Shown here: positions 18,166-25,368 of the stretch, one piece after another
Layout of the letters: each line of letters opens with the position of its first letter
How positions within the stretch are numbered: position 1 is the stretch's first letter
Source: Labrenzia sp. 011
GTDB taxonomy: Bacteria; Pseudomonadota; Alphaproteobacteria; Rhizobiales; Stappiaceae
NCBI RefSeq assembly: GCF_003075075.1
Contig: NZ_QCYM01000014.1
Span: 62,001 to 126,000 of the forward strand
Direction: 5' to 3'
DNA: 64,000 bases
Translations under genes and position numbers: made by a program
The notes under the pieces: model-generated
Database searches by the model: none
Seen by the model: only the letters and a program-made list of their open reading frames with translations
What the model was told of the DNA's origin: nothing

Positions 18166-18723
18166 TCAGGCGCATGCAGTGCCCCATGGCAGTGGCGTCC
18201 ACCCAAGGTCGGCTTCGATCCTCCGCCTGTACGGGGTGTCGATCTGCCGGGGCGCATGGCGGATATAGCGTTCGGCCTCGTCTTTCTTTGCACCTTCGAG
18301 CCCCTGTAAGTAGGAGAGGACCTGTTCAACGGTCGGGGCCACCGATTGTCCGTCGAACTGCGGGGGTAGTGCCGTCCACACCACGCCTTGCACGCCATGG
18401 GCCAAGGCCCAGCCCGGTAGGCCCGGTAGCGCCTCAGGCGTGGCTCCGCCCTGCGACCAGGTGGCCACCCAGTTGCCGTTCTGCGTCGCCTCGCGCGCCA
18501 TCAGGTGCCGTTTCGCGAGCTCCAAATCGTCCGCGTCCATAATCGCCCAGAACGATCGCACCTCTGGTGCTGTCGGCTCCAGCACCAGAGTTATGCGCCC
18601 GTTTTTCGACTGGCGGGTGAATTCCACCCTCAACAGCGGCCCATCGTCAAACCACCCTCGGCGGATAGGAAGCTCGCGTGGATCCCAGATTAACGATCCC
18701 CAACCTAGGCATGCAATCGCCAT
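18166..18723 (-). CDS. Hypothetical protein with GWGSLIWD motif (gamma-glutamylcyclotransferase-fold candidate)
   Basis: 185 residues. It begins MAIACLGWGSLIWDPRELPI; the start at 18723 follows GAGAGGGG by about nine bases. The N-terminal GSLIWDP resembles the YGSLxWxP signature of ChaC/AIG2-like gamma-glutamylcyclotransferases, but the rest (RQSKNGRITLVLEP, GVVWTALPPQF, YIRHAPRQIDTPYRRRIEADLGW) is unlike enzymes I know, and the catalytic Glu of that fold is not evident. It is divergent from the large ATPase gene 200 bases away. Function unknown. Confidence 0.7.
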   Translation of the reverse strand: MAIACLGWGSLIWDPRELPIRRGWFDDGPLLRVEFTRQSKNGRITLVLEPTAPEVRSFWAIMDADDLELAKRHLMAREATQNGNWVATWSQGGATPEALPGLPGWALAHGVQGVVWTALPPQFDGQSVAPTVEQVLSYLQGLEGAKKDEAERYIRHAPRQIDTPYRRRIEADLGWTPLPWGTACA

Positions 18724-18924
18724 TTCTCTTGCCCCTCTCATCAACGCTCCTGAACATGTCGCACATTCCAACCTCGCCTACCACCCAATGGCAGCGGCGG
18801 TGCTGCTGCGAGCGGCAAAGTGTTACCCAAATACCTTTGAGCTTCGCTTGTATATTTAAGGTTGCTGTTGCATAAGATACGCTTTCCCCGCTAATTGTTC
18901 GGTGAAACAACGGGGGAGGGAAGC

Positions 18925-21666
18925 ATGGCGGTTACGGCAGCCTTTGGCTTCGATGAAAACGCTGACTTGGAGAGCAACCTTACCAAGTTAAAAACGCATC
19001 TCGGGTTGCATGACGCGACCCTGAGCGCACAGCTCACGACCTTCTACCCGGTCCTCCTCGATGAAACCTATAAGTCCTCGACCGTTTGGAATACTATGCT
19101 CCAAGCGATCGTTGATGCGGACGTCTTCGCCGCACAGCAAACCACAGCGCCCACACCTGCGGCAACTGGCGCAACCGCGACAGTTCCGCCCGCTGCCGGT
19201 CCCACTGGCTGGTTTCTGGAAGGTCTCAGCATTGAGGGCTTCCGTGGCATAAACAATGAGGGCAAGCCGCTTGAATTGAAGTTCAAGTCAGACAAGGTCA
19301 ACAGCGTCTCCGCCGTAAACGGTGTGGGCAAAACATCTGTATATGATGCCATCCGGTATGCGATATCCGGGCGGCTGCCGTGGTTGGAAGAACTCCCTCC
19401 GGGCGATCGTGACGGTGATTACTACCTCAACCGATTCCATCCTGCCCAGACGGCGATTATAAAGCTTTCGCTCCGCGAAATGGCGACGAACCAGCCCTGT
19501 GAAATCGAGGTCAAGCGGGATAGCTCGGGAACTCGAACAGTATCCGCATCCGGCACTTGGGATGGCAACGCTATCCTTCATTCCCTCAATCGTGAGTTCG
19601 TGCTGCTCGACGGGCCGACCTTCCAAAACTTCATCGCGGCCAAACCCCAGGCGCGGGGCCGCACGTTTGCAGGTCTGCTGGGGCTCTCAGATTATAGCAG
19701 GATGCGCCAAGCCCTTGCGGCACTGGCAAATACGCGAGCGTTCAACAACCACTTCGGCGTGCAGGCCCATACACAAGCCCAAGCCCACGCGCAGAAAGGC
19801 GTCAATGACGCATGGGATGCCCTGAAACGCGATCACCTGATCCTGACGGGCGACGAATGGGGTACGATGCCCCTCGCTGATGGCCTCGCCAAGTGTTTCT
19901 CGGCACTGGAGCAGATCGGCCCGCTGAACGCACTCTGCGCAGGCAAGACGTTCAGTGAGATCGACGTGGACGCCTGTATCGAAGCCGTCAAGGCTGCCGA
20001 GGGCGGCCCGCAACGGGAGCGCCTCGGGGAATGTGTCCGGCTCCGGCAGGAACTGGTCACGCTGAACGTGCAGGCGCCCGATGCGGAGCGCACCAATCAG
20101 CTGGCGAATGTCGCGAAGAACCGCGAAGAGGCCGTAGTCAAGACGGCCGGCGATGTCATCCTCCAGCTCTATCAGGCAGGGGCCAAGGCTCTTGAGCTGC
20201 CTGAATGGGCGAACGCTGGTATATGCCCGCTGTGTGACAGTGCAGTTGCCCATGATCTTTATAGTCATGTCGGCACTAAGCTCTCCGCATTCACCGCACT
20301 CGACGAAGCAACCCAGGCGGTGGGCCTCGAATGGAACGAGGGGGGCTGGGCTGACCTGACAGGACTTGAGAAGCTGTTGGAACCCGATGCCACCAAGCGC
20401 CCGATCACTGCCCTGTCGGATACGGCGCAAAAGGGGGTGCTTACCGAGGCGCAGGCCAAGGACCTTGCCGTCTGGCTGCGGACGTTGCGCGAGCGCGCGG
20501 GTGCTCGGGATACTGCGCTGGAGAATGAGCAGCGTGAGCTGGAGAAGATCCTTCCCCAGTCTTCAGTTGAGGTGACGAAGAAGGTTGAGGCGGCCCGCCG
20601 GATGCAAGAGAGCCTCGGCAATCTCGACGCCGCACAGACTGACCTTGACCGGGAGAAGGCGCGCGCCAGCCGCGTGTCGCGTTTGAAGACATTTCTGGAC
20701 CGGGCCTCGAACGATTTCGGGGTGGCAGAGGCGGCAATCAGCAAGGCCCGTCTGGCCGCCGTGGAACCCGTATTCAAGACCAACTTCGCGGAGATGTCGT
20801 TTTTCGGAGTCACGCCGGAGGTCGTCAAACGTGCCAACAGCGAGGATCTTCAAATCCGCTTGCAAGAGTTCCACGGGCTGGCCGACCTGTCACCCCAGGC
20901 GCTGTTGTCAGAAAGCTACCGCAATGCCTTTGCCATCGCGCTCTATCTTGCTGCTGCGTCACTGTACGGCGGGATGCCCAAGTTTATCGTGCTCGATGAT
21001 GTGACTTCCAGCTTTGATGCGGGCCACCAGCTCTATCTGGTGGAATTGCTCCGGAAAAGCTTTGCCCGGCCAGCCAACCCGGACGGGCTGCAGGTGATCC
21101 TGTTGAGCCACGACACCATGTTGGAAAAGCTCTTCAACAAGCACACTGGCTCCGGCGTCTGGTGGCACCAGCGGCTCGAAGGCAACCCTCAGTTTGCGGT
21201 GCTGCCGCAAGCCGGCGCGGTGAACAAGGTGCGTGATCATACCATTTCATTGCTGCAGGCCGGACAGGCTGACTTCGCCAAAGAGGGAGTCCGGCAGTAT
21301 CTCGAATACCGGCTGAGCGATCTCATCAGCAAGCTGCGCATCCCCGTACCTGTGGACGTTGCCTTCAATGACAACAAGCAGCTGACGGGGGAATTCCTCG
21401 GTGCGATCGACGCCGCCGTGAAACTCCACAAGGCGGGGGGATCCCTTATTCTCGAACCCGCTCAGGAGACGGGCTTGAACGCCAACATGGCGACGATTGT
21501 TGGAAACTTCACCAGTCACTGGGGAACAGGTCAAGCTCTGGCCTTCACAGCGCCGGCCCTGCTCGGCGTAATGAACGCGATCGACCAGTATTGCGACTGC
21601 TTTACTTTTGTCCCGAATCCCGGGGGGGCTCGGAAGTTGTACAAATCTCTTAGCCAGAAGCTGTGA
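18925..21666 (+). CDS. Rad50/SMC-like AAA ATPase with central CxxC, uncharacterised
   Basis: 913-residue protein. Start ATG at 18925 has GGGGGAGGG five bases upstream; an in-frame TTG at 18895 lacks one. Residues 1-75: small helical N-terminal domain; 75-95: Ala/Thr/Pro linker; ~96 on: ATPase head with IEGFRGIN and Walker A NGVGKTSVYDAI (GVGKTS at 133-138). A coiled-coil-like middle contains C434-P-L-C437 (AGICPLCDSA), reminiscent of the Rad50 zinc hook. Distal half: signature-like SESYRNAFAIALYLAAA, Walker B FIVLDDVTSSFD (Asp691/Asp692) and the H-loop VILLSHDTM. About 160 C-terminal residues after that match no domain I know and could be an effector. Probably a DNA- or RNA-end sensing ATPase, possibly defence related (inference). 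Confidence 0.85.
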   Translation: MAVTAAFGFDENADLESNLTKLKTHLGLHDATLSAQLTTFYPVLLDETYKSSTVWNTMLQAIVDADVFAAQQTTAPTPAATGATATVPPAAGPTGWFLEGLSIEGFRGINNEGKPLELKFKSDKVNSVSAVNGVGKTSVYDAIRYAISGRLPWLEELPPGDRDGDYYLNRFHPAQTAIIKLSLREMATNQPCEIEVKRDSSGTRTVSASGTWDGNAILHSLNREFVLLDGPTFQNFIAAKPQARGRTFAGLLGLSDYSRMRQALAALANTRAFNNHFGVQAHTQAQAHAQKGVNDAWDALKRDHLILTGDEWGTMPLADGLAKCFSALEQIGPLNALCAGKTFSEIDVDACIEAVKAAEGGPQRERLGECVRLRQELVTLNVQAPDAERTNQLANVAKNREEAVVKTAGDVILQLYQAGAKALELPEWANAGICPLCDSAVAHDLYSHVGTKLSAFTALDEATQAVGLEWNEGGWADLTGLEKLLEPDATKRPITALSDTAQKGVLTEAQAKDLAVWLRTLRERAGARDTALENEQRELEKILPQSSVEVTKKVEAARRMQESLGNLDAAQTDLDREKARASRVSRLKTFLDRASNDFGVAEAAISKARLAAVEPVFKTNFAEMSFFGVTPEVVKRANSEDLQIRLQEFHGLADLSPQALLSESYRNAFAIALYLAAASLYGGMPKFIVLDDVTSSFDAGHQLYLVELLRKSFARPANPDGLQVILLSHDTMLEKLFNKHTGSGVWWHQRLEGNPQFAVLPQAGAVNKVRDHTISLLQAGQADFAKEGVRQYLEYRLSDLISKLRIPVPVDVAFNDNKQLTGEFLGAIDAAVKLHKAGGSLILEPAQETGLNANMATIVGNFTSHWGTGQALAFTAPALLGVMNAIDQYCDCFTFVPNPGGARKLYKSLSQKL

Positions 21667-22196
21667 CCAGGATCATTGCGTCTAGTACTGGCCGTCAAAC
21701 AGGTCGCCAGCGCCCGGGTCATGAGAAAGGCCAGTCGTCGGCGCCGCAAATGCTCGGGCCGGTCATAGATGTGGCACCGCTGGCAGAACACCCGGAGATT
21801 CTGCTGGTTATTATGACCGGGTTGTCGTCAAGGTGCGCCGTCGCCAGATAATCGAGCAAGCATGTATCGTCGGGGTGGTAGCAAACGGAAAGGAAATCCC
21901 AGGCAGTAACTCGGTCCGGCGATGAGCGGTGACAGCATCCGGTTGCTGTTCTCTCTTGATCTCTCAAAGCAGACAGTCCGTTGTCGGCCCCGTTTCGGAC
22001 AATCGTTTCAATCGCAGCGAACGTCCGCTCCCCGCCCTGACCGGGCCTCCAATCAGCTACGGTCAGCGACAGCATTCGAGGTGATGAATGCAATCAGGCC
22101 CTCGCACACATCGTCACGCCGGGGGAAACTATCGGGACGTTCGGCGCCCTGGCGGATCGTGGCTTCGCCCCCGGGGAAGAAACGACAAGGCACGGG
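21667..22196. other. Decayed sequence between the ATPase and the antitoxin gene
   Basis: No intact gene is visible. The left part carries a degenerate HNH endonuclease (listed separately). The part next to the antitoxin (22095-22196, minus strand) is open for about 30 codons but shows no ParE-type toxin sequence. The stretch reads as gene debris. Confidence 0.5.
21700..21990 (-). pseudogene. HNH endonuclease remnant with frameshift
   Basis: On the minus strand one frame gives LLDYLATAHLDDNP and, after a shift of frame at about 21817, a second frame gives GHNNQQNLRVFCQRCHIYDR followed by PEHLRRRRLAF. Together these match the conserved end of small HNH endonucleases (AHLDxxP...N..NLR.xCQRCH.xxDxPEH), including the zinc-binding CxxC and the HNH His/Asn. 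Upstream, the expected first Cys pair is not readable in a single frame. I call it a decayed gene; outer limits are approximate. Confidence 0.6.
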
Positions 22197-22460
22197 TCAG
22201 GTCTTTGCTGCGTAGCGCGCGCGAAGTTCCGCGAAAACCTGAGCTGCGGGAATGGCGGGGCCGCTGTCCAGACCGGCCTTGATCGCCGCGCGCAAGGCAT
22301 CCAGCTCCTGGCGCTCCGTGTCCCGTTTGCGGGTCCGGTCGCGCCATGCCTCGCGGACGCCTTCGCTCGTCGAGGCATATTTTCCGCCGGCACCCGTCTG
22401 GCGCAGGGTTTCGGCCAGTTCGGCGGGCATGGTGATCCTCATTCGTTCAACTGCGGCCAT
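22197..22460 (-). CDS. ParD-family antitoxin, orphan
   Basis: 87-residue ribbon-helix-helix antitoxin. It starts MAAVERMRITMPAEL at 22460 with GGAGG seven bases upstream; the RHH strand is RMRITMPAELAETL, followed by GGKYASTSEGVREAWRDR and a C-terminal toxin-binding helix (LDALRAAIKAGLDSG, VFAELRARYAAKT). In ParDE systems parE follows directly, usually overlapping. Here the next 500 bases contain no ParE sequence. It may be a leftover, or may repress in trans. Confidence 0.82.
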   Translation of the reverse strand: MAAVERMRITMPAELAETLRQTGAGGKYASTSEGVREAWRDRTRKRDTERQELDALRAAIKAGLDSGPAIPAAQVFAELRARYAAKT

Positions 22461-22530
22461 AAGCGTCCCTCCAGCGGTCACCGCATATCTTTCATGCTTA
22501 TGAGCCAGATGTCAGCGTGAGGGGCGCGCC

Positions 22531-22941
22531 TCACCGTGCCAGTTCGATGCCGAACATGCGACGCATGAGATCGACGAACAGGCCGAATGGTCGCGCGAGC
22601 AGGACCATGAGTACAATAGCCGAACCGATCGCGAAGAGAGCTTCCGACGCGCTCGCTCCCGCGATCATTAGCGTAGCCCCATAGACGGGGACCTGGAACA
22701 CCAAAAAGGCGGCAATGTCCGCCGCCGCAGCGCTGAAATACCCTCGCGGTTGCACCTGTGAGAAAAGCCAGTCGCGCCACACGGTGTAGGGTCGTCCCGT
22801 GGCGATCATCACCGGGATCATGACAAGCCGGGTTGTCAGGACCGATGACAGGTCCATTCCCGCGATTACGAGTTCCGAAAAGGTTGCAAACACGGTGAAA
22901 AACACGATCGTGGCAATGGTGTCGATAATCGAGGTGCGCAT
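22531..22941 (-). CDS. alaE: AlaE-family L-alanine exporter
   Basis: 136-residue inner-membrane protein. It resembles E. coli AlaE (YgaW) as I remember it: an N-terminal helix with IDTIATIVFFTVFATFSE, then LTTRLVMIPVMI, then a second half with ADIAAFLVFQVPVYGATL, and a C-terminal helix ending in FVDLMRRMFGI. About four transmembrane segments. AlaE exports L-alanine and protects against dipeptide-derived alanine overload. It sits at the right edge of the accessory region; the intergenic gap to the antitoxin is 70 bases, so co-transcription is possible. Confidence 0.85.
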   Translation of the reverse strand: MRTSIIDTIATIVFFTVFATFSELVIAGMDLSSVLTTRLVMIPVMIATGRPYTVWRDWLFSQVQPRGYFSAAAADIAAFLVFQVPVYGATLMIAGASASEALFAIGSAIVLMVLLARPFGLFVDLMRRMFGIELAR

Positions 22942-23240
22942 GAAAACTCTTTAACATGCCAGGGGCACAAATAAATCAATCCGGCAGCCGCATCTGTGGA
23001 CGCCCACTGACTGGAGCGATGCATTTGCGGTGATCGCCTGCCTGAAGGGCCGTCAGAAGGCGCACAACGAGGGCCGGGTCCAGTACGCCGTGCGGTTCGA
23101 GGTGGACTGCAAACAGAGCCGACGAGGGGACTGGATCCCCGCCTTCGCGGGGATGACAACCGGGAGAGGCGCAGACGAAGTTGCGCGCCAGTTCCCGTTC
23201 AAGCCCGGCGTTCGTTCCCGCAACTGGAGGCGTGCTCCCC
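22942..23240. other. Intergenic region at the right edge of the accessory block
   Basis: About 300 bases between alaE and the glycosyltransferase stop. Apart from the inverted repeat at 23129-23160 no gene or strong signal was seen. Confidence 0.5.
23129..23160. repeat. Dispersed palindromic repeat (REP-like)
   Basis: ATCCCCGC at 23136-23143 and GCGGGGAT at 23148-23155 form a perfect 8-bp stem around CTTC, flanked by GGACTGG and GACAA. Read on the minus strand it has the GTCATCCCCGCGAAGGCGG form that I know as a highly repeated element in many proteobacterial genomes. It lies just downstream of the glycosyltransferase gene. Confidence 0.7.
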
Positions 23241-24536
23241 CTACAGCGCCACCAGATCGTCCGTCTGCGGGTCGTCGTAGCGGCCCTTGAAGTGTTCGAA
23301 GATTTGCAGGGTGCGCCGGGCGATGCCGGTCCAGCCGAAGGAGCGGCGGGCGAAGCGGGCGCCTTCCACCGACAGGGTCTCGCGCAGCCAGGGATATTGC
23401 ATCGGCATGTTGAGCATGGCGGCGAATTCCTCCGGACGCTTCGGGTCGGCGACCAGGGCATGGCGGCCGAATTCGATCTGGTCGAACAGGCCGCCGTGGA
23501 CCGTGACCACGGTCGGCGTGCCGCAGGCCATCGCCTCCACTGCCGTCATGCCGAAGGGCTCGTAGCGGGAGGGCAATGCGAAGATGCCCGGCGCCCGGTA
23601 GAAATCGGCCAGATCCGCATCTTCCACATAGCCGCGCCAGCTGATGGCATCTGCAACGCCCATGTCGGCGGCCACCTGTTTCCACTGGTTGAGCAGAGCG
23701 ATGTCGCTGTCGGAATTGGCACCGGCCGCCAGGACGAGGCGCGCGTCGGGCTGCAGCTTGAGAAGATGCGGCAGGCTTTCGATGATGAGGTCGTAGCCCT
23801 TGTTTTCCGCCGCCCGGCCGACGACGTAGATGTCCGTGTCGCGAATATCGTGCTTCTGCCGCGCCGCGGCCACCTTGTCCGGCGTGGAAGGCGTGAACCG
23901 GCCCTCGTCGATGCCCGGCGGAATCATGGTGATATGTTCCTTCGGCAGCTGGTAGTGCTCGACGATCAGGTCGGTCTGCTGCTCGGTGGTCGCGATCACG
24001 TGGTCGCAATTGCGGTAGAGCACGAATTCCTTCTGGATCCGTTCCTCGAACCGGTAGCCGGTCATTTCCTGCTTGCCGGCCCCGACCATGTCGTGACGCT
24101 TCCACCAGCCGAGGGAATGCGGCGTGTGGATATGGGGGATCTGCAGTTCCTCGGCGATCTTCTGACCGGAGACGCCCGCGTCCCAATAGTGGCTGTTGAT
24201 GACGTCATATTCGATCTTGCGGTGCCGGATCATGGCCAGCGCATTGGTGACGAAATCGCCGTACCAGTCGTGCATGTCCTCCTTGCGGATGAACTCCCGG
24301 CCGCCGAAGGGCACGCGCACGACGCGCAGATTGTCGTTGATGACATCCTCTGCCGGCTGATCCTCGAACTGGCGGGTCATCACGTCGACCCGGTAGCCGA
24401 GGCGGGCAAATCTCTTGGCGAGCTCCAGCACGAACACAACCTGCCCGCCCGTGTCCGGCTTTCCCAGCTCGGGGGATCCGGCCACGTAACCGTGCAGCGA
24501 GATCATCAGCAGCGAACCGATATTGTGCTTAGTCAT
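23241..24536 (-). CDS. GT4 glycosyltransferase, mannosylfructose-/sucrose-phosphate synthase-like
   Basis: 431-residue family 4 retaining glycosyltransferase. The N-terminal SLHGYVAGSPELGKPDTGGQ (acceptor/fructose-phosphate side) and INSHYWDAGVSGQ, IPHIHTPHSLGWWK are typical of sucrose-phosphate synthases and closely match my memory of Agrobacterium mannosylfructose-phosphate synthase MfpsA. The C-terminal half has GRAAENKGYD for nucleotide-sugar binding and the EX7E motif in SRYEPFGMTAVEAMACGTP. It is third in a cassette with a HAD phosphatase and a GH32-like hydrolase, which fits making a non-reducing disaccharide solute. Donor specificity (GDP-mannose or UDP-glucose) cannot be read here. 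Confidence 0.85.
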   Translation of the reverse strand: MTKHNIGSLLMISLHGYVAGSPELGKPDTGGQVVFVLELAKRFARLGYRVDVMTRQFEDQPAEDVINDNLRVVRVPFGGREFIRKEDMHDWYGDFVTNALAMIRHRKIEYDVINSHYWDAGVSGQKIAEELQIPHIHTPHSLGWWKRHDMVGAGKQEMTGYRFEERIQKEFVLYRNCDHVIATTEQQTDLIVEHYQLPKEHITMIPPGIDEGRFTPSTPDKVAAARQKHDIRDTDIYVVGRAAENKGYDLIIESLPHLLKLQPDARLVLAAGANSDSDIALLNQWKQVAADMGVADAISWRGYVEDADLADFYRAPGIFALPSRYEPFGMTAVEAMACGTPTVVTVHGGLFDQIEFGRHALVADPKRPEEFAAMLNMPMQYPWLRETLSVEGARFARRSFGWTGIARRTLQIFEHFKGRYDDPQTDDLVAL

Positions 24537-24606
24537 GAACTACCAACCTTTATTTGTTTGTGTTCCGGTCTCCGTCTTCCCAGGCGCTTCGTTTGGCTCT
24601 TGCAGT

Positions 24607-25368
24607 TCAGGCTGCCGCTTGGCGCAGCAATCCAAGTTTTATCAGTCCTTCCAGAACCCCGGCGGCATGGGGAGCGGCCGCACGATAGGTCTTGTCCCTC
24701 GGCATGGTGTCCAGAAGCTCCCGGCGCGCATTGCCGACGGCGATGGCCTTGCCGGCGGCCTCGAAGAGGGCCAGGTCGTTTCCCGAATCCCCGGCCGCCA
24801 CGGTGTTTTCCATGGCAATGCCCAGGTGGCCGGCCAGGTGACGCATGGCGGCGTCCTTTCCGGCTCCGGGCGCGAGTATGTCGAGATCGCTCGCCCCTGA
24901 ATAGATATATCTGAGCGGGATGCCTTCGCGGGCCAGCCGCTCCAGTATCCGTTGCACGTCCCCCTCGCCCGGCACCGCGAAACTGGCCTTTCCCTGTGTC
25001 TGGAAAATGTCCGCATGCGGCGCATAGCCCAACTCCGTCACCAGCGCGCGGACATCCCTGTCCGGCCAGTCCGCAAACTGCTTCTGCCAGCTCTCCAACC
25101 AGTAACGCCCCAGACGGATTTCGGTTCCCAGACCGGTGATGATCGCATCGGGCGCGAAATCCGCCGGAAATTCCTCCGCCAGGGTCCGGTCGACGCTGAC
25201 CGCCGGACGGCTGGAGTTCAGGGCGAACTTCGCCCCGTCGGGGCGCTGCCTGAGCGCCTGCCAGAGACGGTCGAGATCCGCACGGTTCCCGGTCAGCGTG
25301 TCGTCGATGTCGCTGACCAGCAGCCAGGCATCCGGACTGTCAGGGTCGGGGGCCGCGTCCGCGCTCAC
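24607..25368 (-). CDS. HAD sugar-phosphate phosphatase (sucrose-/mannosylfructose-6-phosphate phosphatase-like)
   Basis: 253-residue HAD-superfamily phosphatase. Nucleophile motif LLVSDIDDTLTG (DxDxT), motif II Ser in FALNSSRP, Lys in LAPGAGKDAAMRHL and motif IV in VAAGDSGNDLALFE. The subclass matches sucrose-phosphate phosphatases. The GTG start at 25368 overlaps the stop of the upstream hydrolase as GTGA, indicating translational coupling; an upstream extension of the open frame is a shadow of the hydrolase gene. It probably removes phosphate from the product of the neighbouring synthase. Confidence 0.88.
   Translation of the reverse strand: MSADAAPDPDSPDAWLLVSDIDDTLTGNRADLDRLWQALRQRPDGAKFALNSSRPAVSVDRTLAEEFPADFAPDAIITGLGTEIRLGRYWLESWQKQFADWPDRDVRALVTELGYAPHADIFQTQGKASFAVPGEGDVQRILERLAREGIPLRYIYSGASDLDILAPGAGKDAAMRHLAGHLGIAMENTVAAGDSGNDLALFEAAGKAIAVGNARRELLDTMPRDKTYRAAAPHAAGVLEGLIKLGLLRQAAA

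Noticed and set aside
21700..22093. Intact small ORF in place of the HNH remnant.
   Set aside because: Conserved HNH parts are split between two frames, so no single frame is a plausible gene.
22095..22196. Possible ParE toxin gene following the ParD-type antitoxin.
   Set aside because: The translation (PCRFFPGGEATIRQGA...) has no ParE features and ends quickly.
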